From positions 1-26,279 of the forward strand of contig DUOR01000076.1 in assembly GCA_012838715.1 (NCBI GenBank): DNA of 26,279 bases, in the 5' to 3' direction. Below, in pieces: positions 1-6,944 of this stretch. The stretch is from Actinomycetales bacterium (GTDB lineage: Bacteria > Actinomycetota > Actinomycetes > Mycobacteriales > Mycobacteriaceae). Position 1 is the first letter of the stretch; the number at the start of each line of letters is the position of its first letter. The position numbers were made by a program, and so were the translations under genes. A model generated the notes under the pieces. It saw only the letters and a program-made list of their open reading frames with translations. It ran no database searches and was not told where the DNA came from.

Positions 1-1
1 C

Positions 2-49
2 ACCGCCGACCAGGTCCGTCGATTCGCCGAGACCGGTCGGAGGGGCTGA
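2..49 (+). CDS. C-terminal tail of an unidentified gene (5' end outside window)
   Basis: An open frame enters from the left edge and stops at TGA 47-49. Only 15 residues are visible, ending FAETGRRG. The charged helix-like tail looks like a real C-terminus, but nothing identifies the protein. It would be convergent with the ABC permease gene, with about 97 bp between the two stops. Confidence 0.35.
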   Translation, partial: TADQVRRFAETGRRG

Positions 50-86
50 CCGCCCCGCATCGGAGAAGAGCGGGTTGATCTGCCGT

Positions 87-135
87 GTCCCCGGGGCGGG
101 GGCGGGGTGGGCTCCCGTCCCCGGGGCGGGGGGAC
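87..135. repeat. 16-bp direct repeat with a GC hairpin between convergent stops
   Basis: The word GTCCCCGGGGCGGGGG occurs at 87-102 and again at 117-132. The second copy also forms a hairpin, GTCCCC (117-122) with GGGGAC (130-135). It sits just past the stop of the minus-strand permease gene, so it could act as a terminator, but there is no T-tract on either strand. Confidence 0.35.
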
Positions 136-146
136 AGGAGAACCGG

Positions 147-1496
147 TCAGCCCTTCAGCGCCTCCATCCAGGTGACGCGGGAACCGGTGCGCAGGACGTT
201 GCGCGGGTACACGTAGGCGGCCAGCAGGATGACCAGCACGCAGGTGACGGCGAGGATGGCGGCGGAGCCGAGCATCTGCCACCCGTCGAAGCCGCCCATC
301 GCGTACTGCAGCGGGGCCGTGGTCACCGACGCCGGCGGCACCCACGCGGCGACCGTCATGAACGTCGAGTCCAGGTTCGACCAGCCGAACGCCGGGATGT
401 AGATGGCCACGAACGCCAGCAGCATCACCGGCATCTGCGCGGCGGAGAAGTCCTCCATGCGGCTCACCAGGGAACCCGCGGTCGCGTACAGCGCCGCGAA
501 GAAGAAGTAGCCGAGCAGGAAGAACGGCAGCAGCATGGCCACGGCCGCCCACGGGATGTCGAAGTCCTCGGCCAGCCCGGTGATGAAGATCGTCACCGTG
601 GCGGCGCCGACGATGGCGGTCAGCATGATGGCGCCCGCGATGCCGGCGCCCAGGATCTTGCCGGCCAGCAGGTGCAGCGGGCGGATGGTGGCGAGCATGA
701 TCTCCACGACCCGCGACGACTTCTCCTCGATGACCGACTGGGCCACCGCTCCGCCGAACATCATGATGCCGGTGATCATCAGCATCACGCCTGCGCCGAC
801 GACGAGCAGCGCCGCGAGATCGACGGTCTGCGCGTTCTCGGAGGTGACGGAACCGGAGCCGGCGGCCGCGGCCACGGCGGCGGGGTCGGCGCCCTGGTCG
901 ACCATGGCCTGCGTCTGCAGCTGCGCCGACAATGCGGCGTTCAGCGTGCCCGCCAGCGCGTCGGGGGAACCGTCCTGCAGGAGCGTCCACTGGTTCTCGC
1001 CGTCGGCGGGCACCAGCGCCGCGTCGACCTCCCCGTCGGAAAGCATCGCGCGCGCGGCGTCCTCGGAGTCGGCCGGACGGGTCTCGATTGGGTTCCGGGT
1101 CATGCCGGGCAGGCCCATGCCGGCGCCACCGGCGGCACCGTCGGTGGCTCCCTCGGCTGCACCGTCACCGTCGGCCCCGGCGGCCGTCGCGGCGGCGAGG
1201 TTCTCGGCGAAGGGGGCCTCGCCGACGACGGCGATGACGGTCGGATCGGCGTCCGCGCCGTCGTCGCGGGTGAGGTAGGCGGTCAACAGTACGCCGCCGA
1301 CGGCGAGCAGCATGCCGAGGATGAGGGTCACCACGGAACCCTTCTTGACCAGGTTCTCGCGCAGCTCGCGCTGCGTGACCAGGCCGATGGCGGTGGCCGC
1401 GCGGTAACCGCCGCGCGTTTCACCGGACCGGTGGGTCGAATCGGGGGAGGGCGCCGTGGCAGCGCCCCGCGGGCGATTGTTCGTCGGGGAACTCAT
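147..1496 (-). CDS. ABC-2 type (NatB-like) exporter permease
   Basis: A 449-residue membrane protein of the ABC-2/NatB family, presumed to form the channel for the ATPase encoded just upstream. It has a polar N-terminus of about 50 residues and a first membrane helix at about 55-75. A large external Ala/Gly/Asp-rich domain follows (about 76-215), then a cluster of about five helices in the C-terminal half. The stretch EEKSSRVVEIMLATIRP after the second helix is typical of NatB-type permeases. The ATG (1494-1496) overlaps the ATPase TGA as ATGA, which implies translational coupling. The substrate is unknown; Na+ or drug export is only a family guess. The low-complexity patch in the external loop probably differs between relatives. 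Confidence 0.85.
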   Translation of the reverse strand: MSSPTNNRPRGAATAPSPDSTHRSGETRGGYRAATAIGLVTQRELRENLVKKGSVVTLILGMLLAVGGVLLTAYLTRDDGADADPTVIAVVGEAPFAENLAAATAAGADGDGAAEGATDGAAGGAGMGLPGMTRNPIETRPADSEDAARAMLSDGEVDAALVPADGENQWTLLQDGSPDALAGTLNAALSAQLQTQAMVDQGADPAAVAAAAGSGSVTSENAQTVDLAALLVVGAGVMLMITGIMMFGGAVAQSVIEEKSSRVVEIMLATIRPLHLLAGKILGAGIAGAIMLTAIVGAATVTIFITGLAEDFDIPWAAVAMLLPFFLLGYFFFAALYATAGSLVSRMEDFSAAQMPVMLLAFVAIYIPAFGWSNLDSTFMTVAAWVPPASVTTAPLQYAMGGFDGWQMLGSAAILAVTCVLVILLAAYVYPRNVLRTGSRVTWMEALKG

Positions 1497-2404
1497 GACT
1501 GCACGACCTCCTGGTACAGCTCGGTGAGGGGAATGCTGACGGGACCGAAGGAACGCACCGGCCCCAGCGTGCGGGCCCGGTCGAGGATGGTTTGGTCGAC
1601 GTCGGCGGGGGCGGCGTCGGAAAGCGTGACGACGGTGCGGCCCCGCTCATCGACGGTGGCGGACTCCACGCCGGGCAGGCCGTCCGCCCACCCGGCGGGC
1701 GCGCCGGGCACGTCCACGGCCAGCAGGTTCGGGCCGCGGGAACGCAGCTCGTCGACGGTGCCCTCCGCGAGCATCCTGCCGTCGCGGATGATGCCGACGC
1801 GGTCGCACAGCCGCTCCACCAGATCCAGCTGGTGGGAGGAGAAGACGACGGGCACGCCGGCGTTGGCGCGCTCGCGGAGCACCCGCGACATCACGCCGAC
1901 GGCGATGGGGTCGAGGCCGGAGAAGGGCTCGTCGAGGACCAGGACCTTCGGGTCGTGGACCAGCGCCGCGGCCAACTGCACGCGCTGCTGGTTGCCGAGG
2001 GACAGGGTGTCGACCTTGTCGTCGGCGCGGTCGGAAAGATTGAGCGTTTCCAGCAGGTCGGCCGTGCGGGCCTTCGCGGTCGGCGCGTCCATGCCGTGCA
2101 GCCGCGCGAAGTAGATGAGCTGGTCGGCGACCTTCTCCTTCGGGTACAGGCCGCGCTCCTCCGGCATGTAGCCGACGGTGCGGCGGACGTCGTCGTCCAT
2201 CGGGCGGTCGCCCAGGCGGACGTCCCCGCCGTCACGGGACAGGACGCCGAGCGCGATGCGCATCGTGGTGGTCTTGCCCGCGCCGTTGGCGCCGACGAAA
2301 CCGTAGATCTCGCCCGGCTGGACGGTGAAACTCATGCCGTCGAGGACCCGCAGGTCCCCGTAGCTCTTGCGAAGGCCGTCGATGACCAGTGCGTTCCCGG
2401 GCAC
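1493..2404 (-). CDS. ABC transporter ATP-binding protein (NatA-like)
   Basis: The nucleotide-binding subunit partnered with the permease downstream. Seen in order: Walker A GANGAGKTT, a signature loop LSLGNQQRVQL, Walker B VLVLDEPFSGLD, and the switch SSHQ. A C-terminal extension of about 80 residues resembles the DUF4162 domain of ABC-2 exporters. I chose GTG 2404 (303 aa) because GAAAGGAGG lies 6-7 bases upstream and the protein then begins directly with the ATPase fold (MPGNALVIDGLRKSYG). An in-frame ATG at 2536 would add 44 Thr/Ala/Ser-rich residues. It has a weaker ribosome site but overlaps the upstream stop by 8 bases (ATGACTGA), so both forms are possible. Confidence 0.88.
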   Translation of the reverse strand: MPGNALVIDGLRKSYGDLRVLDGMSFTVQPGEIYGFVGANGAGKTTTMRIALGVLSRDGGDVRLGDRPMDDDVRRTVGYMPEERGLYPKEKVADQLIYFARLHGMDAPTAKARTADLLETLNLSDRADDKVDTLSLGNQQRVQLAAALVHDPKVLVLDEPFSGLDPIAVGVMSRVLRERANAGVPVVFSSHQLDLVERLCDRVGIIRDGRMLAEGTVDELRSRGPNLLAVDVPGAPAGWADGLPGVESATVDERGRTVVTLSDAAPADVDQTILDRARTLGPVRSFGPVSIPLTELYQEVVQS

Positions 2405-2528
2405 GGCGCCCCTCCTTTCGGTCGATGATGCGGTGGTGGCCGCGGACGGTGCCGCGGCGGTGGTTTTGGTGTTGGATTCGGCGGTGGCGGAATGCTCGGC
2501 GGCGGAACCGGCGGTGGCGCCGGTCGGC

Positions 2529-3116
2529 TCAGTCATCGGGCATCGTCCATGCGATCACGGCGGTGGGCACGGACAGGATGAGCAGGAAGGGGATGAGGAA
2601 CGCCAGCCCCGCGAGGTAGGGGACGTCGGCGGCCCAGTCCGGCCGGTTGCCGCCGAGCCAGACGCCGAAGAACACGAGGGCGAGGCTGAAGACCAGCCCG
2701 AACCAGGTGAAGGCCTGGTAGGCGAGGCTGCGCAGCCCCTCCACCCGCTCCCTCTCGTACTCGTCGAGGGCCGCCACCGGGGCGCCGTCGATGGCGTCCG
2801 TGACGATGACGAGCGTCGTCCACGTGCCCACCAACAGCACCGTGAAAGCGATCCACGGCATGCCCCACCAGGCGGAGTGGCCTTCGCCGAGCAGGGCGAC
2901 GGCCAGCATGATCCCGGCGACGAGCAGGCAGAAAACCAGGCACAGGTACGCCACCACGAGGCGGCGCCGGGCGGTGCGGTTGCGCAGCTTCGGGAACATG
3001 CCCGCCATCTGCGCCCGCCGTTCCTGGAACTTGCGTTCCCTGCGGTCCTGCCAGCGCTCCAGGAGCCCCGGGGCCCGGGCCGACGTGGTCGATGTGGTCG
3101 GTGTCGTCGTGTTCAT
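2529..3116 (-). CDS. Four-helix membrane protein of the XRE/ABC operon, function unknown
   Basis: 195 residues. A basic cytoplasmic N-terminus (LLERWQDRRERKFQERR) is followed by four hydrophobic segments at about residues 54-76, 88-109, 135-155 and 168-190. The acidic and basic loop between helices 2 and 3 (DEYERERVEGLR) looks cytoplasmic. The start ATG 3116 is chosen because AGGAGA lies just upstream; reading further upstream gives only low-complexity sequence. It sits 52 bp after the XRE regulator and its stop overlaps the longer possible start of the ATPase, so it belongs to the operon. Small XRE regulators are often encoded beside membrane proteins of this size; the function is not known to me. 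Confidence 0.8.
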   Translation of the reverse strand: MNTTTPTTSTTSARAPGLLERWQDRRERKFQERRAQMAGMFPKLRNRTARRRLVVAYLCLVFCLLVAGIMLAVALLGEGHSAWWGMPWIAFTVLLVGTWTTLVIVTDAIDGAPVAALDEYERERVEGLRSLAYQAFTWFGLVFSLALVFFGVWLGGNRPDWAADVPYLAGLAFLIPFLLILSVPTAVIAWTMPDD

Positions 3117-3168
3117 CGCTTCTCCTCGGTGGTCGGTTCCGGTGCGATCGTGCGTGACGGGTGGGCCG

Positions 3169-3435
3169 TCATCGTTCGGTGGGGTACAGCGTCGAGGACA
3201 TGGGGGTGAACTCCTTGCGGGAGAACACCGCCTCGACGGGCAGCCCGAACACCTCGCACAGGCGGAACGCCAGGTCGAGACTGGGGTAGTGATCGCCCCG
3301 CTCCAGCGCGCCGATGGTTTGCGTGTTGACTTCGATTGCCTCGGCCAGCTGCGCGCGGCTGAGCCCACGTTCGGCGCGCAGTACCGCCAGCCGGTTGTGG
3401 ATGGGCCTCCTACGGCCCCTTTTCGTTGAGCTCAT
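3169..3435 (-). CDS. Small XRE-family helix-turn-helix regulator
   Basis: 88 residues, nearly all one Cro/C1-type HTH domain: LAVLRAERGLSRAQLAEAIE, then the recognition helix region TQTIGALERGDHYPSL, then FRLCEVFGLPVEAVFS. This is the compact form of XRE regulator that is usually encoded beside membrane proteins and controls its own operon. The ATG at 3435 has no Shine-Dalgarno sequence; instead a -10-like AACACT ends seven bases upstream, implying a leaderless mRNA. It is first in the operon with the membrane protein, ATPase and permease. An AGGAGG lies inside the first codons but no standard start codon follows it at a useful distance. Confidence 0.88.
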   Translation of the reverse strand: MSSTKRGRRRPIHNRLAVLRAERGLSRAQLAEAIEVNTQTIGALERGDHYPSLDLAFRLCEVFGLPVEAVFSRKEFTPMSSTLYPTER

Positions 3436-3442
3436 GGCACCA

Positions 3443-3471
3443 AGTGTTGTGAAAACCCAACAGAACGTCAA
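3443..3471 (-). promoter_or_regulatory. Promoter of the XRE/ABC operon, leaderless type
   Basis: On the minus strand TTGACG (3466-3471) and AACACT (3443-3448) are separated by exactly 17 bp, and the ATG follows seven bases after the -10. An imperfect inverted repeat (GTTG-N-G ... C-N-CAAC, 3446-3461) lies in the spacer and could be the operator for XRE autoregulation; that part is inference. Confidence 0.6.
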
Positions 3472-3545
3472 CCCGGCCAGCGAAGCGTGATGGAATCGAA
3501 ACATTGGCCGGCGGCGCCGCCCGGGCCGTCCGCGCCAACCGCACG

Positions 3546-3551
3546 TACGCT
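3546..3551 (+). promoter_or_regulatory. -10 element of the FMN glutamate synthase-like gene
   Basis: TACGCT lies seven bases before the GTG at 3559, the spacing expected if transcription starts at the start codon. No convincing -35 is visible. The divergent XRE promoter starts about 75 bp away. Confidence 0.45.
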
Positions 3552-3558
3552 GGGGTGC

Positions 3559-5172
3559 GTGATTACTCGGCCTGCCATCCTGGCGATTCTGTTCGCCGGA
3601 AATCTCATCGCTCTGCTGTTGACCGTGTTCGTGAGTCCCTGGTGGGGCGTCGTCCTGGCGTTCTTCCTGCTGCTCGACGCGGTCGCGTTCTACGACGTCT
3701 TCGTGCAGAAGAAGCATTCGCTGCTGCGCATCTACCCGGTCATCGGGCATGCGCGGTATCTGCTGGAGTCGATTCGCCCGGAGACGCAGCAGTACTTCAT
3801 CGAGCGCAACTTCGACGGCGTCCCCTTCGACCGCGATACCCGTTCGGTCATTTACGAACGGGCGAAGGGCAAGACGTCGAAGAAGTCCTTCGGCACGGAG
3901 CGCGACATCACGGCGCCCGGGTACGAGTACATCCCGCATTCGATGGCGCCGTCGCGGTCCGTCAACGCGAAGCCGACGGTGCGCCTGGGTGGGCCCGACT
4001 GCACCCAGCCTTACGACGCCTCGATCTTCAACATTTCGGCGATGAGCTTCGGTTCCCTGTCGCCGAACGCCGTGCTGGCGATGAACAAGGGCGCGGCGAT
4101 GGGCGGGTTCGTCCAGGACACGGGCGAGGGCTCGATTTCCCCGTACCACCTGGAGTACGGCGCGGACCTGTTCTGGGAAATCGGCTCCGGCTACTTCGGT
4201 TGCCGTACCCCGGACGGCGACTTCGACCCGGAACGCTTCAAGGAGCGTGCGGCGCTGCCGCAGGTCAAGGCGACCTACCTGAAGATCAGCCAGGGCGCGA
4301 AGCCCGGCCTCGGCGGCCAGCTGCCGGGCGAGAAGGTCGACGAGATCATCGCGCAGACCCGCGGCGTGCGGGTCGGCGAGGGCGTCATCAGCCCGCCGTT
4401 CCACCGCGTGTACTCGACGCCGCGGGAACTGGTCCGTTTCATGGGCACGATGCGCAGCCTCAACGGCGGCAAGCCGGTCGGCTTCAAGATCTGCGCCGGC
4501 TCCCGCGTCGAGTTCCTGGCGGTGTGCAAGGCGATGGTGGAGGAGGGCATCACCCCGGACTTCATCATCGTCGACGGCGCCGAGGGCGGCACCGGCGCCG
4601 CGCCCCTGGAGTACTCGGACCGCGTCGGCCTGCCGCTGACCGACGGCCTGATCCTCGTGCACAACGCCCTCGTCGGGGCGGGGCTGCGCGACAAGGTGAA
4701 GATTGGCGTCGCGGGCAAAATCGTCACGGGCTTCGACATCGTCAAGAGGATGTGCATGGGCGCGGACTTCATGGCGTCGGCACGCGGCATGATGATGGCG
4801 ACCGGATGCATCCAGTCGCAGCTGTGCCACACCAACGAGTGCCCCGTCGGCGTGGCCACGCAGAACCCGATGCGCTGGAAGGCGCTCGACGTCGAGGACA
4901 AGGCGAACCGCGTGCGCAATTTCCATGCGGCGACCGTGCAGGAGGCCGCCGGCATGCTGGCGTCGATGGGCCTGGACGATTTCCACGACCTCGCGCCGTC
5001 CATGCTGTTCCGCCGCACCTCCGACGAGTACAACGAGAATTACGCGGAGCTGTACAACTGGCTGGAACCCGGGGAACTGTTGACCGGCACCCGATTCCAC
5101 AGCTGGGCCGAGGATTGGGCGACGGCCGACCCCGAGCGTTTCCGCTACCCGGAGCTGCACCGCGCGCAGTAG
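3559..5172 (+). CDS. FMN-binding glutamate synthase-family protein, membrane anchored (YerD-like)
   Basis: 537 residues. Two N-terminal hydrophobic helices (about 5-25 and 29-48) precede a glutamate-synthase FMN/Fe-S domain without the glutaminase part. Seen: the flavin-binding region IVDGAEGGTGAAPLEY, and three cysteines at 417, 423 and 428 in the CX5CX4C pattern that binds the 3Fe-4S cluster in GltB. The layout resembles Bacillus YerD, whose reaction is not established. Without a glutaminase domain it should not make glutamate from glutamine; it may be a redox enzyme at the membrane. GTG 3559 is preferred over GTG 3487, because the -10 lies between them and the longer form adds 24 non-conserved residues. 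Confidence 0.85.
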   Translation: MITRPAILAILFAGNLIALLLTVFVSPWWGVVLAFFLLLDAVAFYDVFVQKKHSLLRIYPVIGHARYLLESIRPETQQYFIERNFDGVPFDRDTRSVIYERAKGKTSKKSFGTERDITAPGYEYIPHSMAPSRSVNAKPTVRLGGPDCTQPYDASIFNISAMSFGSLSPNAVLAMNKGAAMGGFVQDTGEGSISPYHLEYGADLFWEIGSGYFGCRTPDGDFDPERFKERAALPQVKATYLKISQGAKPGLGGQLPGEKVDEIIAQTRGVRVGEGVISPPFHRVYSTPRELVRFMGTMRSLNGGKPVGFKICAGSRVEFLAVCKAMVEEGITPDFIIVDGAEGGTGAAPLEYSDRVGLPLTDGLILVHNALVGAGLRDKVKIGVAGKIVTGFDIVKRMCMGADFMASARGMMMATGCIQSQLCHTNECPVGVATQNPMRWKALDVEDKANRVRNFHAATVQEAAGMLASMGLDDFHDLAPSMLFRRTSDEYNENYAELYNWLEPGELLTGTRFHSWAEDWATADPERFRYPELHRAQ

Positions 5173-5181
5173 GCGGCGATG

Positions 5182-5201
5182 GGTCGGGGAGCGCCCCGGC
5201 C
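5182..5201 (+). terminator. Weak hairpin after the glutamate synthase-like gene
   Basis: An eight-pair stem with one G-U wobble (5182-5189 with 5194-5201) and a four-base loop starts ten bases after the stop codon. There is no T-tract, so termination is uncertain. Confidence 0.3.
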
Positions 5202-5234
5202 GAGCGCGCCCTGTTATTGCGCCTCCGGGACGCG

Positions 5235-5240
5235 TAAATT
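5235..5240 (+). promoter_or_regulatory. -10 element of the aldo/keto reductase gene
   Basis: TAAATT ends six bases before the ATG at 5247, which has no Shine-Dalgarno sequence, so the transcript is probably leaderless. The stretch is clearly more AT-rich than its surroundings. Confidence 0.5.
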
Positions 5241-5246
5241 GGGGCC

Positions 5247-6146
5247 ATGGCTGACAACGGCACCCCCGACCAGGTCGGCGCGAACGCCGGCACCACCCCC
5301 GGCGCGAACGCCGGCACGACCGCGGCGGATATTCCGCTCATCCGCCTCAATGACGGCAACGTCATCCCGCAGCTGGGGCTGGGCACGTTCCAGATGGACG
5401 ACGAGACCGCCCGCACGACGGTCCGCACCGCCCTCGAGCTCGGTTACCGGCACATCGACGGCGCGTGGCTCTACGAGAATGAGGTGGGCGTCGGGCAGGG
5501 CATCCGCGACGCCATCGACGCGGGCACGGTCACGCGCGAGGACGTGTTCCTCACGACGAAAATCTGGAACGACCGCCACCGTGCCGCCGACACCCGGGCG
5601 GCGACCGAGGAGGCGCTGCAGCGCCTCGGACTCGACTACGTGGACCTGTTGCTGGTGCATTGGCCGGTGCCGAAGCAGGGCCTGTTCGCCGAGAGCTACG
5701 CCGAGATGCTCGCCATGCGCGGCGAGGGCCTGACCCGCTCCGTCGGCGTCGCCAACTTCTACACCGAGGTCCTCGACCAGCTGCCCGAGGCGCCGGCGGT
5801 CAACCAGATTGAGCTGCACCCGGCGTGGCCGCAGGACGGGCAGGTCGCCGACGATGCCAAGCGCGGCATCGTCACCCAGTGCTGGTCCCCGCTGGGCCGC
5901 GCGAAGCGCCTGGGCGTGCCGGAAATCACCGGCATCGCCGAGGAAGTCGGCGCCACCCCGGCGCAGGTCGTCCTCCGTTGGCACCTGCAGCGCGGGCTGG
6001 TGCCGGTGCCCAAGTCCGCGAATCCGGAGCGTCTGCGGGAGAACCTCGGGGTCACCGGCTTCGAGCTTTCCGACGAACACATGGCGGCCATCGCGACCCT
6101 CGCCGGCGATACCCGGATGGGCCCGGATCCGCGGGAGTTCGGGTAG
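5247..6146 (+). CDS. Aldo/keto reductase (NADPH-dependent)
   Basis: 299 residues, a full AKR barrel. The catalytic tetrad is complete: Asp71 and Tyr76 in GYRHIDGAWLYENE, Lys105 in TTKIW, His138 in LLLVHWP. The C-terminal region carries the cofactor-binding segment VPVPKSANPERLRENL. It resembles the 2,5-diketo-gluconate reductase-like AKR5 group common in actinobacteria; the true substrate is unknown. The first 28 residues are an Ala/Gly/Thr extension containing an eight-residue tandem duplication (ANAGTTPG then ANAGTTAA), encoded by a 24-bp repeat. The ATG is supported by the leaderless-type -10. It lies 74 bp after the FMN protein and 39 bp before echA6, all on the same strand. Confidence 0.92.
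   Translation: MADNGTPDQVGANAGTTPGANAGTTAADIPLIRLNDGNVIPQLGLGTFQMDDETARTTVRTALELGYRHIDGAWLYENEVGVGQGIRDAIDAGTVTREDVFLTTKIWNDRHRAADTRAATEEALQRLGLDYVDLLLVHWPVPKQGLFAESYAEMLAMRGEGLTRSVGVANFYTEVLDQLPEAPAVNQIELHPAWPQDGQVADDAKRGIVTQCWSPLGRAKRLGVPEITGIAEEVGATPAQVVLRWHLQRGLVPVPKSANPERLRENLGVTGFELSDEHMAAIATLAGDTRMGPDPREFG
5277..5324 (+). repeat. 24-bp tandem duplication in the reductase N-terminus
   Basis: Two adjacent 24-bp units (5277-5300 and 5301-5324) share the core GGCGCGAACGCCGGCAC and differ only near their 3' ends. They encode an eight-residue repeat in a linker before the barrel, so reading frame is kept. Confidence 0.75.
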
Positions 6147-6172
6147 CCGCCCCGCGACGGCGGCGCAATGGG

Positions 6173-6178
6173 TAACTT
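6173..6178 (+). promoter_or_regulatory. -10 element of the echA6-like gene
   Basis: TAACTT ends seven bases before the ATG at 6186. The word GGGTAACTT also occurs before the DUF485 gene at 9724-9732. No -35 is visible. Confidence 0.45.
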
Positions 6179-6185
6179 TATGGTC

Positions 6186-6926
6186 ATGTCGGAAATTCGC
6201 GTCGAGCATGACGGCCCCATCACCACGATCACCATCGATCGCGATCACAAGCGCAATTCGCTGACGGCGGAGGTGTGCTCGGACATCGCGGATGCGGTGG
6301 ACGCCGCGCCGGGCCGCGACGAGTGCCGCGTGATCGTCATCCGCGGTGAGGGCCGCGCGTTCTGCGCCGGCGCCGATTTGGGTGGCCAGCACAGCGACAA
6401 CTCCTTCCACGAGCAGCTCGCCCGGATGCTGCATGCGCTGCAGGATTGCCCGCGGGTGATCATCGCGGACGTGCAGGGCGCCGCGGTGGGCGCGGGCATG
6501 CAGCTGTCGATGGCGGCGGACCTGCGGGTCGTCGGCGATCGCGGCTGGTTCATGATCCCGCCGGTGAAGCTGGGCATCGCCGTCGACGCGTGGACCATCC
6601 GCCGCACCCGCGTGCTGGTGGGCGGCGCCCGCGCGCGCACCATCCTGTTGGCGGCGGAGAAGATCGATCAGGCCGAGGCGAAGTCCTGCGGCCTGGCGTC
6701 CTACCTCGGCGATTCCTCGGTGACCCGCGAGGTCGCGGAGCGCGTCGCCGGGTACGCGCCAATGAGCCTCGAGTACCACAAGATGGTGCTCAACGATGAC
6801 GAGACGAATCTTCCGCCGGCCCCGGAGCAGCGGGATCTGTACCTGCGGGTGTGGGGTTCGGCGGACGCCATCGAGGCGTCCCGGGCGCGCGCGGAGAAGC
6901 GCGATCCGGTGTTCCGCGGCGAGTAG
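6186..6926 (+). CDS. echA6: EchA6-like crotonase-fold acyl-CoA-binding protein
   Basis: 246 residues of the enoyl-CoA hydratase/isomerase superfamily. The oxyanion-hole segments FCAGADL and VGAGMQLSMAADLRV are present. The two catalytic glutamates of true hydratases are absent: Gln106 replaces the first and Pro126 stands where the second would be. From memory, Mycobacterium EchA6 (Rv0905) has the same changes and a matching C-terminus (VIEA..AR.EKR..KF.G against AIEASRARAEKRDPVFRG). EchA6 binds acyl-CoA but lacks hydratase activity. The neighbouring ctpE supports this, since Rv0908 (ctpE) is also close to Rv0905. ATG 6186 is chosen over ATG 6168 because the -10 falls between them and MSEIRVEHDG starts the fold. 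Confidence 0.85.
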   Translation: MSEIRVEHDGPITTITIDRDHKRNSLTAEVCSDIADAVDAAPGRDECRVIVIRGEGRAFCAGADLGGQHSDNSFHEQLARMLHALQDCPRVIIADVQGAAVGAGMQLSMAADLRVVGDRGWFMIPPVKLGIAVDAWTIRRTRVLVGGARARTILLAAEKIDQAEAKSCGLASYLGDSSVTREVAERVAGYAPMSLEYHKMVLNDDETNLPPAPEQRDLYLRVWGSADAIEASRARAEKRDPVFRGE

Positions 6927-6944
6927 CCGGGAGGTCGCCCGCCG

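Noticed and set aside
75..2114. Long plus-strand open frame opposite the ABC genes
   Set aside because: Antisense to a clear ATPase and permease; no domains, Arg/Gly-rich.
3169..5160. 663-codon minus-strand frame ending in the XRE domain
   Set aside because: Only the last 88 codons show protein-family sequence and have a matching promoter; the rest is the antisense of the FMN protein.
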